A DNA stretch of 64,000 bases from Anaeromassilibacillus sp. An172 (GTDB taxonomy: Bacteria; Bacillota; Clostridia; Oscillospirales; Acutalibacteraceae). The translations under genes and the position numbers were made by a program. Below, piece by piece: positions 35,470 to 44,582 of the stretch. The stretch spans positions 62,001 through 126,000 of the forward strand of contig NZ_NFKS01000002.1 of NCBI RefSeq assembly GCF_002160515.1, in the 5' to 3' direction. Numbering within the stretch: position 1 is the first letter of the stretch; every line of letters begins with the position of its first letter. The notes under the pieces are model-generated. The model worked only from the letters and a program-made list of their open reading frames with translations. It searched no databases and was not told where the DNA came from.

Positions 35470-35530
35470 GTGTAGAATAAATTTATTCGATTATCTATCC
35501 CGAAAACTTAGGATTTACTTATATCTATTC

Positions 35531-36013
35531 CTATAAAAGTGTCAATATATATCCGTCTATCAGAGCAATTAGCAGATACATAATAAAGGCTCTGATAAAC
35601 GCTTCTATATGCTTTTTCGGATTTTGATACAATTCCTTTTCTGGTATTTTTCTTAAACGAACACGCTTTGTATTCCGCCACCATAAAAGGTCTACAATAA
35701 ATAAGTCAAAGATATTCAATCCCTGTCCTATAATACATAAACAAAGAAAATTATGTGTGAAGCCATTTTCTTTGATAAACAACCCTAATATAAATAGTAC
35801 GAACAGAAATAACAGAAAATTGGATATAAATGTAACCACTTTATTGCTTTCCTTAAATTTTCCTTGATATTCTGCAATACTCTTTATTCGATTTTGCACT
35901 TCATCTGGATAAGATGAATAGCTTTTTAAATTTTTGTTATCTGTACCTGTTTCCCAAAAACATATTAGAAAAAACGCGATACATAAAATTACGGTTTCGA
36001 TTATTATAATCAT
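35531..36013 (-). CDS. AT-rich gene for a small membrane protein
   Basis: 160 aa with four likely helices (residues 3-20, 62-82, 88-108, 138-157). The DNA is much richer in A/T than the genes on both sides, and intergenic stretches flank it, so it may be a separate insertion between the permease operon and its two-component genes. No family recognised. Confidence 0.6.
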   Translation of the reverse strand: MIIIIETVILCIAFFLICFWETGTDNKNLKSYSSYPDEVQNRIKSIAEYQGKFKESNKVVTFISNFLLFLFVLFILGLFIKENGFTHNFLCLCIIGQGLNIFDLFIVDLLWWRNTKRVRLRKIPEKELYQNPKKHIEAFIRAFIMYLLIALIDGYILTLL

Positions 36014-36222
36014 TCTGTTTCACTCCAAATTAGGATTTGTCTCTTTGATTATACCAAATTAAAGCTCCCAATTCTACCAGAGAGGTTTAAAATCTCTAAG
36101 AGCAGGCCATAAAATTTCTCGCTCTATATTAAATATGTTAATACCAAACCAAAACTATTTTTCGAACAGTCTGAGGCTAAGATTTCCCTACCGCCAGATA
36201 GCGCACAAACAGAGGGTTGCTC

Positions 36223-37599
36223 CTACATTGCTGCCTTCGGGAAGATAGCCGTAAATCGTACTCCATCCTCCGTATTCACCATGCTGTGCTGTATTCCATG
36301 GTGATCCAGGATGGTTTTAGTGATATACAGCCCCAGGCCGCTGCCGCCGCTGTTCCGGTTCCGGGATTTGTCCACCCGGTAGAAGGGCGTGAAGATACGC
36401 TCCAAATCTTCCTCGGCAATGTGGACGCCGGTATTCTCCACAGAAAACGCCTCATCCTTTTGGGTAACAGTAATCACCGCGCCCACCGGTGAATAGGCTA
36501 CGGCGTTTCCGATCACGTTGGTGAACACCTTCTCCATGAGCCGCCGGTCCCCCTGGTAGTGATATTCCGGCTGGATGTCCATGCGAAGCTCCATCTGCTT
36601 GTCCTCCATCCGGCCACGGAACTGCTGGCAGACCTTTCGCAGCATTTGGCTGATGTCCAGGTCGGTGCGCTCCAGGTGGAAATCGCTGCCGCCCATCCGG
36701 GCCGCCGACAAAATCTCCTTGACCAGCGCCTCCATGTCATTGGTGGTTTTCATACACCGGCGCAGGTAAGTATCGCGGTCTTTGTATTCGCCAACCTGAT
36801 AGATCATACCCTCCAGTTGCCCCTTGATGATGGCGATGGGGGTTTTCAGCTCATGGGAGACGGCGGTGAAAAATTCCACGCGCCGCTTTTCCTGCTCGCG
36901 TTCCCGCTCAATATCTTTCTTCAACTGCAAGTTTGCCGCCTTCAAGCTGTCCATCGTATCGCTCAAACGCTGGGCCATTTCATTCAGGCTGGCGGCCAGC
37001 ACACCGATCTCGTCTTGCCGGTTGACTTCACACTTCCAGGTCATATCCAGGGTGGTCATCCGTTTCGCCACATTGCTGATGCTGACCAGCGGCTTGGAGT
37101 AGTACCGGGAACAAACCACCGCCCCCATGACGGAGATCAGCAGGATCACAACGGCGATAAAGGGGATGAGTTTCAGCAGGATGTCATAGGACTGCGCCAC
37201 CGCGACCAAGGCGGCATTGGCAAATACATGGTAGGTCTGCCCACCTTGCTGGAATGTTGCGGAACAGCTCATAGAGGGGGCGGAAGTGTCCAGGTTCTCT
37301 ATATCGGCAAAATTCACGGAAAACAGATTATTCCCATAATTATCGTTGACTTTCACCGAAGCGTTGTTCCTCATGGAAAATTCCATCAAACTGTCCGAAC
37401 TGGCCTCCCAGCCGTTCCGTTCCAGGACTGCCATCAAGTCATAAAAATCGGAAGTGACCTGGCCTTCCAGCTCCGTATGGTAATTTCTCGGCAGGAAAAT
37501 CATCACCATGCCGTAAATGAGGATGCAGCAGACCACCAGCAGCGCCAGCATACTGAGGAAGGTCTTGGCCTGAATGCTCCCGCTAATCTTCCTTTTCAA
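36223..37599 (-). CDS. Sensor histidine kinase
   Basis: 458 aa. Two membrane helices (15-37 and about 141-163) around an extracellular sensor of about 100 residues, HAMP-like region, H-box with His249 in TAVSHELKTP, N-box NVIGNAVAYSP, and G-boxes VENTGVHI and GGSGLGLYI. It starts at TTG 37599, overlapping the response regulator gene by 17 bases. VncS/VanS-like in layout; it likely senses a peptide or antibiotic and controls the Vex-like exporter. Confidence 0.9.
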   Translation of the reverse strand: MKRKISGSIQAKTFLSMLALLVVCCILIYGMVMIFLPRNYHTELEGQVTSDFYDLMAVLERNGWEASSDSLMEFSMRNNASVKVNDNYGNNLFSVNFADIENLDTSAPSMSCSATFQQGGQTYHVFANAALVAVAQSYDILLKLIPFIAVVILLISVMGAVVCSRYYSKPLVSISNVAKRMTTLDMTWKCEVNRQDEIGVLAASLNEMAQRLSDTMDSLKAANLQLKKDIEREREQEKRRVEFFTAVSHELKTPIAIIKGQLEGMIYQVGEYKDRDTYLRRCMKTTNDMEALVKEILSAARMGGSDFHLERTDLDISQMLRKVCQQFRGRMEDKQMELRMDIQPEYHYQGDRRLMEKVFTNVIGNAVAYSPVGAVITVTQKDEAFSVENTGVHIAEEDLERIFTPFYRVDKSRNRNSGGSGLGLYITKTILDHHGIQHSMVNTEDGVRFTAIFPKAAM

Positions 37600-38257
37600 T
37601 TTTATATCCCGCCCCTCTCATGGTTTCTATGTAGTCCACACCCAGCTTCTTGCGGATATTCTTGATGTGGGTGTTTACGATTTTTTCGTCGCCAATATAG
37701 TCGTAGCCCCAAACCGTATCCAGCAGCCTTTCCCTGGACACCACCCGGCCCTGGTTCTCCAGAAGGAGCTTCAAAATCTCAAATTCCCTGGTGGTCAGGG
37801 AAACGCTTTCTGTTCCCACAAGGACGGAAAGGCTGTCCGTATCCACCGTGATTTCCTTATAACGGATCACGGTATTGGGCGCAGCGCCGCCCTGTTTGGC
37901 CCGACGCAACACCGCTTCGATGTGCTTCATCACCACCGGCATGGAAAAGGGCTTGGTGATATAGTCATCGGCCAGGGCGTCAAAGCCCTTCATCTGACTG
38001 TCGTCATCGTCCAGAGCCGTCAGCATGATGATGGGAACACGGCTTTCTTTCCGCAGGATCTCACACACGGCAAAACCGTCAATTTTCGGGAGCATTAAAT
38101 CCAGAAGCACCAGGTCAGGCTTGTTCGCCCGGAACTGTTCGATCCCTTCCATGCCATCCGCGGCCAGGATCACCGTGTAGCCGGCGTCCTCCAGGAACGC
38201 CTTGATAATGTTCTGAATGGATTCTTCATCCTCTATGATCAAAATCATTTTTGACAT
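37583..38257 (-). CDS. OmpR-family response regulator
   Basis: 224 aa; ATG 38257 after GGAGGTG. Receiver with IIEDEE and phospho-Asp53 in LLDLMLP, ITKPF Lys, then a winged helix with RGAGYKIE. The AACTCCACC repeats just upstream suggest it controls its own gene and the permease operon. Confidence 0.92.
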   Translation of the reverse strand: MSKMILIIEDEESIQNIIKAFLEDAGYTVILAADGMEGIEQFRANKPDLVLLDLMLPKIDGFAVCEILRKESRVPIIMLTALDDDDSQMKGFDALADDYITKPFSMPVVMKHIEAVLRRAKQGGAAPNTVIRYKEITVDTDSLSVLVGTESVSLTTREFEILKLLLENQGRVVSRERLLDTVWGYDYIGDEKIVNTHIKNIRKKLGVDYIETMRGAGYKIEKED

Positions 38258-38291
38258 TGCTTGCACCTCCAAGGGTAGTGTACCATACGAA

Positions 38292-38311
38292 GGTGGAGTT
38301 TTGGTGGAGTT
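38292..38311 (-). promoter_or_regulatory. Direct-repeat operator upstream of the response regulator gene
   Basis: GGTGGAGTT at 38292-38300 and 38303-38311, 11 bases apart, as at 35375-35396. The sequence before it (CATACGAAGGTGG) also resembles CTACGAAGGTGG at the other site. Confidence 0.7.
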
Positions 38312-38386
38312 AGTGTGTCTTTTGTACAAAATAGAGAAAAATATTTTTGTTTTCGCAAGCTGATAATTACAGGATTTTAGAGGAAG

Positions 38387-38647
38387 ATGGGCAGGTTTGA
38401 TTTTCTCTATCGTATGGAGCTGCCGCACCGGGCTGTGGCAGTCTATCTGTATCTATATGACCGGGCCAACCGGGATGGGGAATGCTGGCCCTCCATTCCG
38501 ACCATTGCCCGTGAACTGAAACTGTCAGAGTCTACGGTAAGACGGGCAATTCAGGATTTGAAAAAAGCGGAGCTTCTCGTCACTGAGCAAAGGTACCGTG
38601 CCAGGGGCGGCAAAAGCAGCCTGCTTTTTCAGATTCGGAAATCATGA
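38387..38647 (+). CDS. Small helix-turn-helix protein, copy 2
   Basis: 86 aa, ATG 38387. Differs from copy 1 (29226-29486) by only a few residues. The similarity begins almost exactly at the start codon, so the native upstream signals are missing; AGAGGA is a weak ribosome site. Confidence 0.75.
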   Translation: MGRFDFLYRMELPHRAVAVYLYLYDRANRDGECWPSIPTIARELKLSESTVRRAIQDLKKAELLVTEQRYRARGGKSSLLFQIRKS

Positions 38648-38775
38648 CCGTGTAAAAATACTACCTACCGCCAAGGGGCAACTACGCCCTTTTGGTGAAA
38701 GGTGGCACCTGGCATGATGACAGGAGAAGGTGAAATTCCCATTGTAAGAGGGATTTACAGCAGAAAAAGCAGAAC

Positions 38776-38800
38776 AGCAGCCTGAGTGGATCAGACTGCT
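38776..38800. terminator. Terminator in R2
   Basis: AGCAGCCTGA and TCAGACTGCT as in R1, followed by GACTTTTATT on the + strand. Confidence 0.55.
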
Positions 38801-38805
38801 GACTT

Positions 38806-39237
38806 TTATTTCTCTGCCTGTATCTCAAAGCAATACCCAACCTCCCGGACAGATCGGATGGTGAAGGGAGCATTAGGAGCTGCCTGGTACAGCTTTTCCC
38901 GCAGATTGCAGATGTGAAAGCCGATGGTGTTGTTTTCATTGCCAGAGGGAAAGTCTCCCCACACCTTCTCGTAGATTTGGCTGTATGTAAGCACATGCCC
39001 CGTGTTGGCCGTAAGCAATAGAAGTATTTCATATTCCTTTACAGTAAGCTGAATTTCTTGGCGGTCACGAAAAACTTTCCGCTTGCCTGGATAGATCTCC
39101 AGCCCAGGGAGGAATAACATCGGCTCCCTGGGCAATTCGTATGTTTCTATCTCCGGATGGCATTTCAGGATGGAAAGAATCTCATCGAATACTTCAGAGT
39201 CTTGTTCTTGCAGATCTAAGATGATTACTCGTCCGAT
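38806..39237 (-). CDS. Winged-helix DNA-binding protein, copy 2 (AUC start)
   Basis: 143 aa from ATC 39237. GGAGG lies seven bases before it. No ATG, GTG or TTG occurs in this frame between the upstream stop and codon 35, so a conventional start would remove a conserved part of the protein. The C-terminal winged helix is as in copy 1. It overlaps the end of the DtxR gene by 13 bases and so ends the cargo operon. Confidence 0.8.
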   Translation of the reverse strand: MGRVIILDLQEQDSEVFDEILSILKCHPEIETYELPREPMLFLPGLEIYPGKRKVFRDRQEIQLTVKEYEILLLLTANTGHVLTYSQIYEKVWGDFPSGNENNTIGFHICNLREKLYQAAPNAPFTIRSVREVGYCFEIQAEK

Positions 39238-39617
39238 GGTACCACCTCCTGGTTGTTGTTTTTAAAAGACTTTTTAAGGTGTTCAAAACTTTCTGCGCTG
39301 ATAACATGTTCGATTCGGCAAGCATCGGTCTCTGCGGTTTCAGGATTAACGCCTAATGCTATAAGTCGTTCTGTAAAGAAGCAGTGGCGCTCATAGATTT
39401 TTTCAGCCACCTCGCGGCCCACATCGGTCAGATGGAGAAAGTGATCCTCGTCCATCGTGAGAAAGCCGCCGTCCCGCAAGGTAGCCACTGCATGGCACAC
39501 GCTGGGCTTCGACACCTCCATGTGCCGGGCAACATCTACGGAGCGCACCATGCCGAGTTCCTTTTGGAGAACAAGGACGCTTTCCAGATAGTCTTCTCCG
39601 GACGCATGAAGTTTCAT
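39225..39617 (-). CDS. DtxR/MntR-family metal-dependent repressor, module B
   Basis: 130 aa; ATG 39617 after AAGGAGGTTC. Winged helix with SVDVARHMEVSKPSVCHAVATLRDGGFL, then a dimerisation domain. GEDYLE (8-12), His78 and Cys100-x-x-Glu103-His104 correspond to the metal ligands of DtxR/MntR; the Cys is as in DtxR (Cys102), which suggests iron rather than manganese. No C-terminal SH3-like domain. With metal it should repress promoters that carry GTTAG-N6-CTAAC. Confidence 0.88.
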   Translation of the reverse strand: MKLHASGEDYLESVLVLQKELGMVRSVDVARHMEVSKPSVCHAVATLRDGGFLTMDEDHFLHLTDVGREVAEKIYERHCFFTERLIALGVNPETAETDACRIEHVISAESFEHLKKSFKNNNQEVVPSDE

Positions 39618-39628
39618 CTGAACCTCCT

Positions 39629-41335
39629 TTATGCAGATAATTTCTGTTCGGCGTTCCACATGGCTGCATACTTTCCGTCTTTAGCCAGCAATTCATCGTG
39701 AGTACCGACTTCAGCAATTTTCCCATCAGATACCACAAGGATTTGATCTGCATTTTTGACGATGGAAAGGGTATGAGCAATCATTACCACAGTCTTTTTC
39801 TCTTTCAGAAGATTGGCTATGGCCTGCTTAACTGCCAGCTCGTTCTCGATGTCAAGGGATGCTGTTGCCTCATCCAAAAGCAGGATCGGGCTATTTTTCA
39901 GAATAGCGCGGGCGATTGAAATTCTCTGGCGCTCACCGCCAGAGAGAAGGTTTCCGTTTTCGCCGGTCGGCGTATCGTATCCTTTTTCCATCTTGCGGAT
40001 GAAGTCGTCACAATTAGCCTCCCGGCAGGCAGCCTCGATTTCCTCGTCCGTGGCGTTGGGGCGGGCGTGCCGGATGTTCTCACGAATGGTATCATCAAAG
40101 AGAAATACATCCTGGTCTACCATAGAGATTTGTTCCAGTACACGCTCTGCGGCCACATGGTTGATTGGTTTGCCTCCGATGAAAATAGTTCCCCCATTCG
40201 TCTCGTAGTATTTTGCAATCAGGTTCAGAATAGTGGATTTACCGGAACCGGAGTCCCCGACAATGGCCGTGAGCTTCTGGTCTGGCACCGTAAAGGTGGC
40301 GTGTTTCAGCACCGGCTCTCCAGGTACATACGAGAAGTCCACATTGTCAAAGGTAATTTCATGTGTGGCAGTATGAAGCGGCTCCATACTGCCGGTTTCC
40401 TCTGGTTCTTCAATAATGTCTACAACTTTATCTTTGGAGATTTTCAAGTTTTTGTAGCTCATCAGGCCACGGGAGATGGAGTCCGAAAGTTTTGCAAGCA
40501 GCATGGGCAGCATACAAATCAACAAATAGGAAATCGGGTCCAGTTTCCCGGACAGCATAGGGATAGAAGCCGCCCATATCATTACAGGTAGTCCGATCCA
40601 CAAAAAAATACATTGTATTGCATTTGTCGGAATACCATGTTTCTCGTAGTTGTAGCTCACATCACTGAAATGTTGTAGAGTAGATGTTACCGTCTCATTT
40701 TTTGTCCCGCCAATACCATAAGCCCGAAAGGTCTGAATACCCGTGGCATATTCCACAATGCTACTGACTGTTTCGGCGCTGACAGCGTTTTTCTCTGTAC
40801 CATACTTGCGGACAACCCGGAAAGAGAGCCAGAGGAATGGAATTAAAACCAATTCGACGCAGGCAAGGATGATGCCTCCCGGCAGCCAGATACAGCCTAC
40901 AAAAATAACCATCATCGTGCAGAAGGTAATATGTTTCACAATATCCCCAACTGTATGAGTAAGGATTTTTTCATAGTTATTGACATCGCTGGTAACGATG
41001 TTGATGTATTGTCCAGTCTGGCCTTGCGTAAATCTGGACAGAGGTATGCGCTTTATTTTATCTCCCAGGAATAGCCGGGTACGGTTGCTGACCGCTGCAC
41101 CACCGATCTGACTTTGTGTATAACCAACGCTGTAAATCACAATACGCAGAATGAAAATGCCGCCTAAAAACAGAGAAAGCCGGAGCAGAGAGGGCGAGTT
41201 GATTGTACCATTCCACAGCATTTTCATTGCTTCATAAAGGAGCAGAAAGTTAAAACCGGACAGCATACCTTCCACAACATTTAGAACCATACCAAGATAA
41301 AACCGGCTATTTTTCTTTAATGGCTTTTCACGCAT
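39629..41335 (-). CDS. ABC transporter, fused permease and ATPase (IrtB/YbtQ-like), module B
   Basis: 568 aa; ATG 41335 after GGAGGTG, overlapping the preceding gene by 8 bases. Six-helix type I exporter-fold membrane domain, then Walker A GDSGSGKST, signature LLSGGERQR, Walker B ILLLDEATA. Pairs with 41328-43094 as a heterodimer. Pairs of this fold next to DtxR and AraC regulators include the siderophore importers IrtAB and YbtPQ; direction is not provable here. Confidence 0.88.
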   Translation of the reverse strand: MREKPLKKNSRFYLGMVLNVVEGMLSGFNFLLLYEAMKMLWNGTINSPSLLRLSLFLGGIFILRIVIYSVGYTQSQIGGAAVSNRTRLFLGDKIKRIPLSRFTQGQTGQYINIVTSDVNNYEKILTHTVGDIVKHITFCTMMVIFVGCIWLPGGIILACVELVLIPFLWLSFRVVRKYGTEKNAVSAETVSSIVEYATGIQTFRAYGIGGTKNETVTSTLQHFSDVSYNYEKHGIPTNAIQCIFLWIGLPVMIWAASIPMLSGKLDPISYLLICMLPMLLAKLSDSISRGLMSYKNLKISKDKVVDIIEEPEETGSMEPLHTATHEITFDNVDFSYVPGEPVLKHATFTVPDQKLTAIVGDSGSGKSTILNLIAKYYETNGGTIFIGGKPINHVAAERVLEQISMVDQDVFLFDDTIRENIRHARPNATDEEIEAACREANCDDFIRKMEKGYDTPTGENGNLLSGGERQRISIARAILKNSPILLLDEATASLDIENELAVKQAIANLLKEKKTVVMIAHTLSIVKNADQILVVSDGKIAEVGTHDELLAKDGKYAAMWNAEQKLSA

Positions 41336-43094
41336 GATCTGCACCTCCTTCCAACTGATAAGTAATATTGCGGGCCGTTTCATAATCTGTCCAAGCCTGG
41401 TTGTAATAAGCATTATCCTGCCGGACTTCATCATGTGTTCCTACACTCGTAATCGTGTGATTTTCGACAACGGCTACCCGATTGCACATTTTCAAGGCCC
41501 CCAAACGGTGAGCAACAACGATTACCGTCTTGCCTTTGCACAGGTTTTCAATAGCCTTATCAATCTCCACCTGATTTTCGGGGTCTGCAGCACTTGTAGC
41601 CTCGTCTAAAATCAGAATAGGTGCATTTTTCAAGATAGCACGCGCTATTGCAATCCGCTGCTTTTCGCCGCCGGAGAAGCGGGAACCGAAACTCCCTACC
41701 TTCGTATCGTAACCGTCCGGCAAAGACATGATAAAATCATCAATCTGAGCTTCTTTTGCGGCAGCCCGCACTTCTTCCAGAGTGGCATTGCTGCCCATAC
41801 GGATATTTTCAAACACGCTGTCACGGGTAAGAAAGGTCTTTTGGAATACAATTGCTATATTCTGCAAAAGTGTTTCGTAGTTGATCTCCTTGACATCCTT
41901 ACCGCCTATCAGTACCTCGCCTTCCTGCACATCGTAAAAACGGGAAATCAATTCAATCACAGTGCTTTTTCCTGCGCCAGAGCGACCTACCAGAGCCATA
42001 CGCTCTCCATTTTTGACTTTTAGATTACAATGTTCCAGAACATTTACCTTACCATCGTAAGAAAACCGCACATTCCGCAGTTCAATGTCGTGTGCCTGGG
42101 GAAAATCACCGCCACCCTCATAAATCGGCAGCTCTAAAATTTCCTCTGTTTTTGTAACCGCCTTAAGTACCTGCGCCATATTGCTGGATATTTCCTGCAA
42201 AGGACGGATCTCCGTCAGGTACATGGAACCGACAAAAGCAAACAACAGGAATACACTGGCTGTAATGGAACCATTCAGGAAAAACATACCGCCCAGCGGC
42301 ACCAGCAACAGCATCCCGCACTCAATCACAACGATAAAAGAAGCGTAAAATGGCCCCATCCGTTTAGACATTTCATTCCAAACATCATTTTCCTCTTTTA
42401 CAGCAGCAGAAAATTTCTGAAATGATTTACTTCCCATGTTATAGGCTTTTATCAGCTTCATACCGCTGATATACTCCACCATTACGGAGTTCAGATTAGC
42501 AACAGATTGGTTAGCACGCCCCATCATGCTGGATGCTCCCATAAACATCCCGCACATGACGAATAGCGCCAATATCAAAGGCACCAGCGATACCAATGCC
42601 AAAGGCACATTGACAGTCAGAAGGTAAATAAACACCACCACCGGCCCTATAAGGTAACAGATCAATTCAGGCACATTGTGGGCCAGAAACAGTTCCAGCT
42701 TTTCAATGTCCTCATTCAGAACCGTTTTAATCTCGCCGGTGCTGCGTTCATTCAGCGCACCAAGAGGTACTTTTGCCATGTGGTCGATCACCATACAGCG
42801 CACCTTCAGCAATGCACGATAGGCCCCTTTGTGAGATGCCACACCAGATGCACCAAACAATAAAAACCGGATAACGATACCGCCAGCGATTATGCCAGCA
42901 TCCCGAATAACAAATTCTGTGGTACAGGTTCCTGTATAGACAGCACTCATCAGACTGTAAATCCCGTAATAAGGGATCATGGTACAAATTCCGCTGAAAA
43001 AGGATAGGATGACCGCCAGATACATCCAATATTTTTCTTTTCCAGCCCATTGGAGCAAGAGCCTGATTGAACTGCTCTTTTTCTCCTTCTGCAT
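41328..43094 (-). CDS. ABC transporter, fused permease and ATPase (IrtA/YbtP-like), module B
   Basis: 588 aa; ATG 43094 after AAAGGAGTGAG. Six membrane helices, Walker A GRSGAGKST, signature FSGGEKQR, Walker B ILILDEATS. Partner of the next gene in the operon. Confidence 0.88.
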   Translation of the reverse strand: MQKEKKSSSIRLLLQWAGKEKYWMYLAVILSFFSGICTMIPYYGIYSLMSAVYTGTCTTEFVIRDAGIIAGGIVIRFLLFGASGVASHKGAYRALLKVRCMVIDHMAKVPLGALNERSTGEIKTVLNEDIEKLELFLAHNVPELICYLIGPVVVFIYLLTVNVPLALVSLVPLILALFVMCGMFMGASSMMGRANQSVANLNSVMVEYISGMKLIKAYNMGSKSFQKFSAAVKEENDVWNEMSKRMGPFYASFIVVIECGMLLLVPLGGMFFLNGSITASVFLLFAFVGSMYLTEIRPLQEISSNMAQVLKAVTKTEEILELPIYEGGGDFPQAHDIELRNVRFSYDGKVNVLEHCNLKVKNGERMALVGRSGAGKSTVIELISRFYDVQEGEVLIGGKDVKEINYETLLQNIAIVFQKTFLTRDSVFENIRMGSNATLEEVRAAAKEAQIDDFIMSLPDGYDTKVGSFGSRFSGGEKQRIAIARAILKNAPILILDEATSAADPENQVEIDKAIENLCKGKTVIVVAHRLGALKMCNRVAVVENHTITSVGTHDEVRQDNAYYNQAWTDYETARNITYQLEGGADHA

Positions 43095-43124
43095 AAACTC
43101 ACTCCTTTCATATCCATTCAACGG

Positions 43125-44582
43125 CTATATAGAAAATAGCTTTTTTAGATTTTCTTCATTATCCGGAACCAACGGAAGATCATCGCACTGCTCTCCGTGG
43201 TCAATATGAAGAACGCGGGAACAGGTACGGCAGACAAATTCATAATCGTGGGTTACGACAAAAATTACTTTCCCCATAGCAGAAAGCTTTTGGATCAGCA
43301 ACGCAACCTGCTCCATACTATCGAAATCCAAACCGCTTGTGGGTTCATCAAATACCAAAAGCTCTTTTCCACAAATCATGCTGACAGCAACCGCCACCCT
43401 CTGCTTTTGTCCCCCGCTGAGTGTGTTCGGATGATGGGTGCGATAGGGTAATAAGCCCAGGCTATCCATTGTTGTTTCAATTAGCGATTTGTCTGGATTG
43501 CGGATACCAAAGGAGCATTCCGCTTCTACACTATCAGCAAATAATTCAAAGTTGACATCCTGCATGACCATGTAGGAGCGGCGCAGCCTTTCTTTCCCGT
43601 CTTGTGCTTTTTCATTCCACAGGAATTGTCCACTGGCTTCTTTATGTAATCCACACAGAGTACGGGAGAGAGTTGTCTTTCCTGCACCGTTATGGCCGAC
43701 AACACCGATGATTTCTCCAATTCCTGCTGAAAGGTTGATATGTTCCACAATGGCCTGTTTCTTATAATACAAGCCCACATCCTGCAATTTCAGGATTTTA
43801 TTCTCTGTCGCGCCTGGACTTGTGAATTGCGGATGTACTTCATGGAGATCCACGGCCCGGAGTCCCATGCGTTTCCGCTCGTCTTTTTCAATAGCCCTGA
43901 ATTGCTCTGGCGTGTAAATCCCAGCGATTTGTCCCTGCTCCATATAGACAATACGATCCACAACATCCATCAAATAATAGAGTCGATGTTCCGCAATTAA
44001 AATGGTCTTTCCCTGTTGCTTAACAAGTTTCAGATGCTTTCTTAAATCTTGTATGGCATCCATATCCAGATTAGAGGATGGCTCGTCCAGCAAGTAAATG
44101 TCCGGGTTCATAGCATAAACTGAGGCGAACGCAACTTTCTGCTTTTCGCCGCCGGACAATGCGTGTAGGGAACGATTACGCAGTGACTGGATTTCTAAAT
44201 CCGCCGCTGTGGTTTCTACTCTTTGGCGCAATACCTCCGTTGGCATTCCTTGATTTTCAAGGCCAAACGCAATTTCGCTGTCACTGTCAGTATTGAAAAA
44301 TTGTGTGCGTGGGTTTTGGAATACGCTTCCTACCTTTTCTGATATTTCATACATAGTCAGGTCAGCAATATCTTTGCCATCAATCACAACCTGGCCTGTT
44401 AATTCTCCGTCATAAAATCGGGGGATGAGTCCGTTTACAAGTCGAGTGATTGTTGTTTTTCCGCAGCCGCTTCGCCCGCACAGCAGGATGCACTCTCCAT
44501 TTTTGACAGTCAGGTTAATATTCCGCAAACCGCCTTGCTCCCGTCTCTCGTATGAGAAAGTTATGTTTTTCAGTTCAATCAT
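43125..44582 (-). CDS. ECF transporter double ATPase (fused EcfA/EcfA'), module B
   Basis: 485 aa with two ABC domains: GRSGCGKTT with LSGGEKQK and LLDEPSS, then GHNGAGKTT with LSGGQKQR and VFDEPTS. This is the energising subunit of an energy-coupling-factor importer. Its T and S subunits follow upstream in the operon. Confidence 0.92.
   Translation of the reverse strand: MIELKNITFSYERREQGGLRNINLTVKNGECILLCGRSGCGKTTITRLVNGLIPRFYDGELTGQVVIDGKDIADLTMYEISEKVGSVFQNPRTQFFNTDSDSEIAFGLENQGMPTEVLRQRVETTAADLEIQSLRNRSLHALSGGEKQKVAFASVYAMNPDIYLLDEPSSNLDMDAIQDLRKHLKLVKQQGKTILIAEHRLYYLMDVVDRIVYMEQGQIAGIYTPEQFRAIEKDERKRMGLRAVDLHEVHPQFTSPGATENKILKLQDVGLYYKKQAIVEHINLSAGIGEIIGVVGHNGAGKTTLSRTLCGLHKEASGQFLWNEKAQDGKERLRRSYMVMQDVNFELFADSVEAECSFGIRNPDKSLIETTMDSLGLLPYRTHHPNTLSGGQKQRVAVAVSMICGKELLVFDEPTSGLDFDSMEQVALLIQKLSAMGKVIFVVTHDYEFVCRTCSRVLHIDHGEQCDDLPLVPDNEENLKKLFSI

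Larger units (their letters stand above)
38387..39237. repeat. Direct repeat R2
   Basis: Second copy of the HTH/hairpin/terminator/winged-helix unit. Together with the DtxR gene after it (to 39617) it also matches 47100-48186. Confidence 0.85.

Noticed and set aside
34155-37665. Plus-strand frames of over 360 codons opposite the permease and histidine kinase genes
   Set aside because: They are His/Gln/Gly-rich shadow translations of real minus-strand genes.
36223-38257. Two-component genes considered as VanRS
   Set aside because: No van ligase or dipeptidase genes are nearby; the linked permease operon and shared operators fit a Vex/Vnc-like system better.
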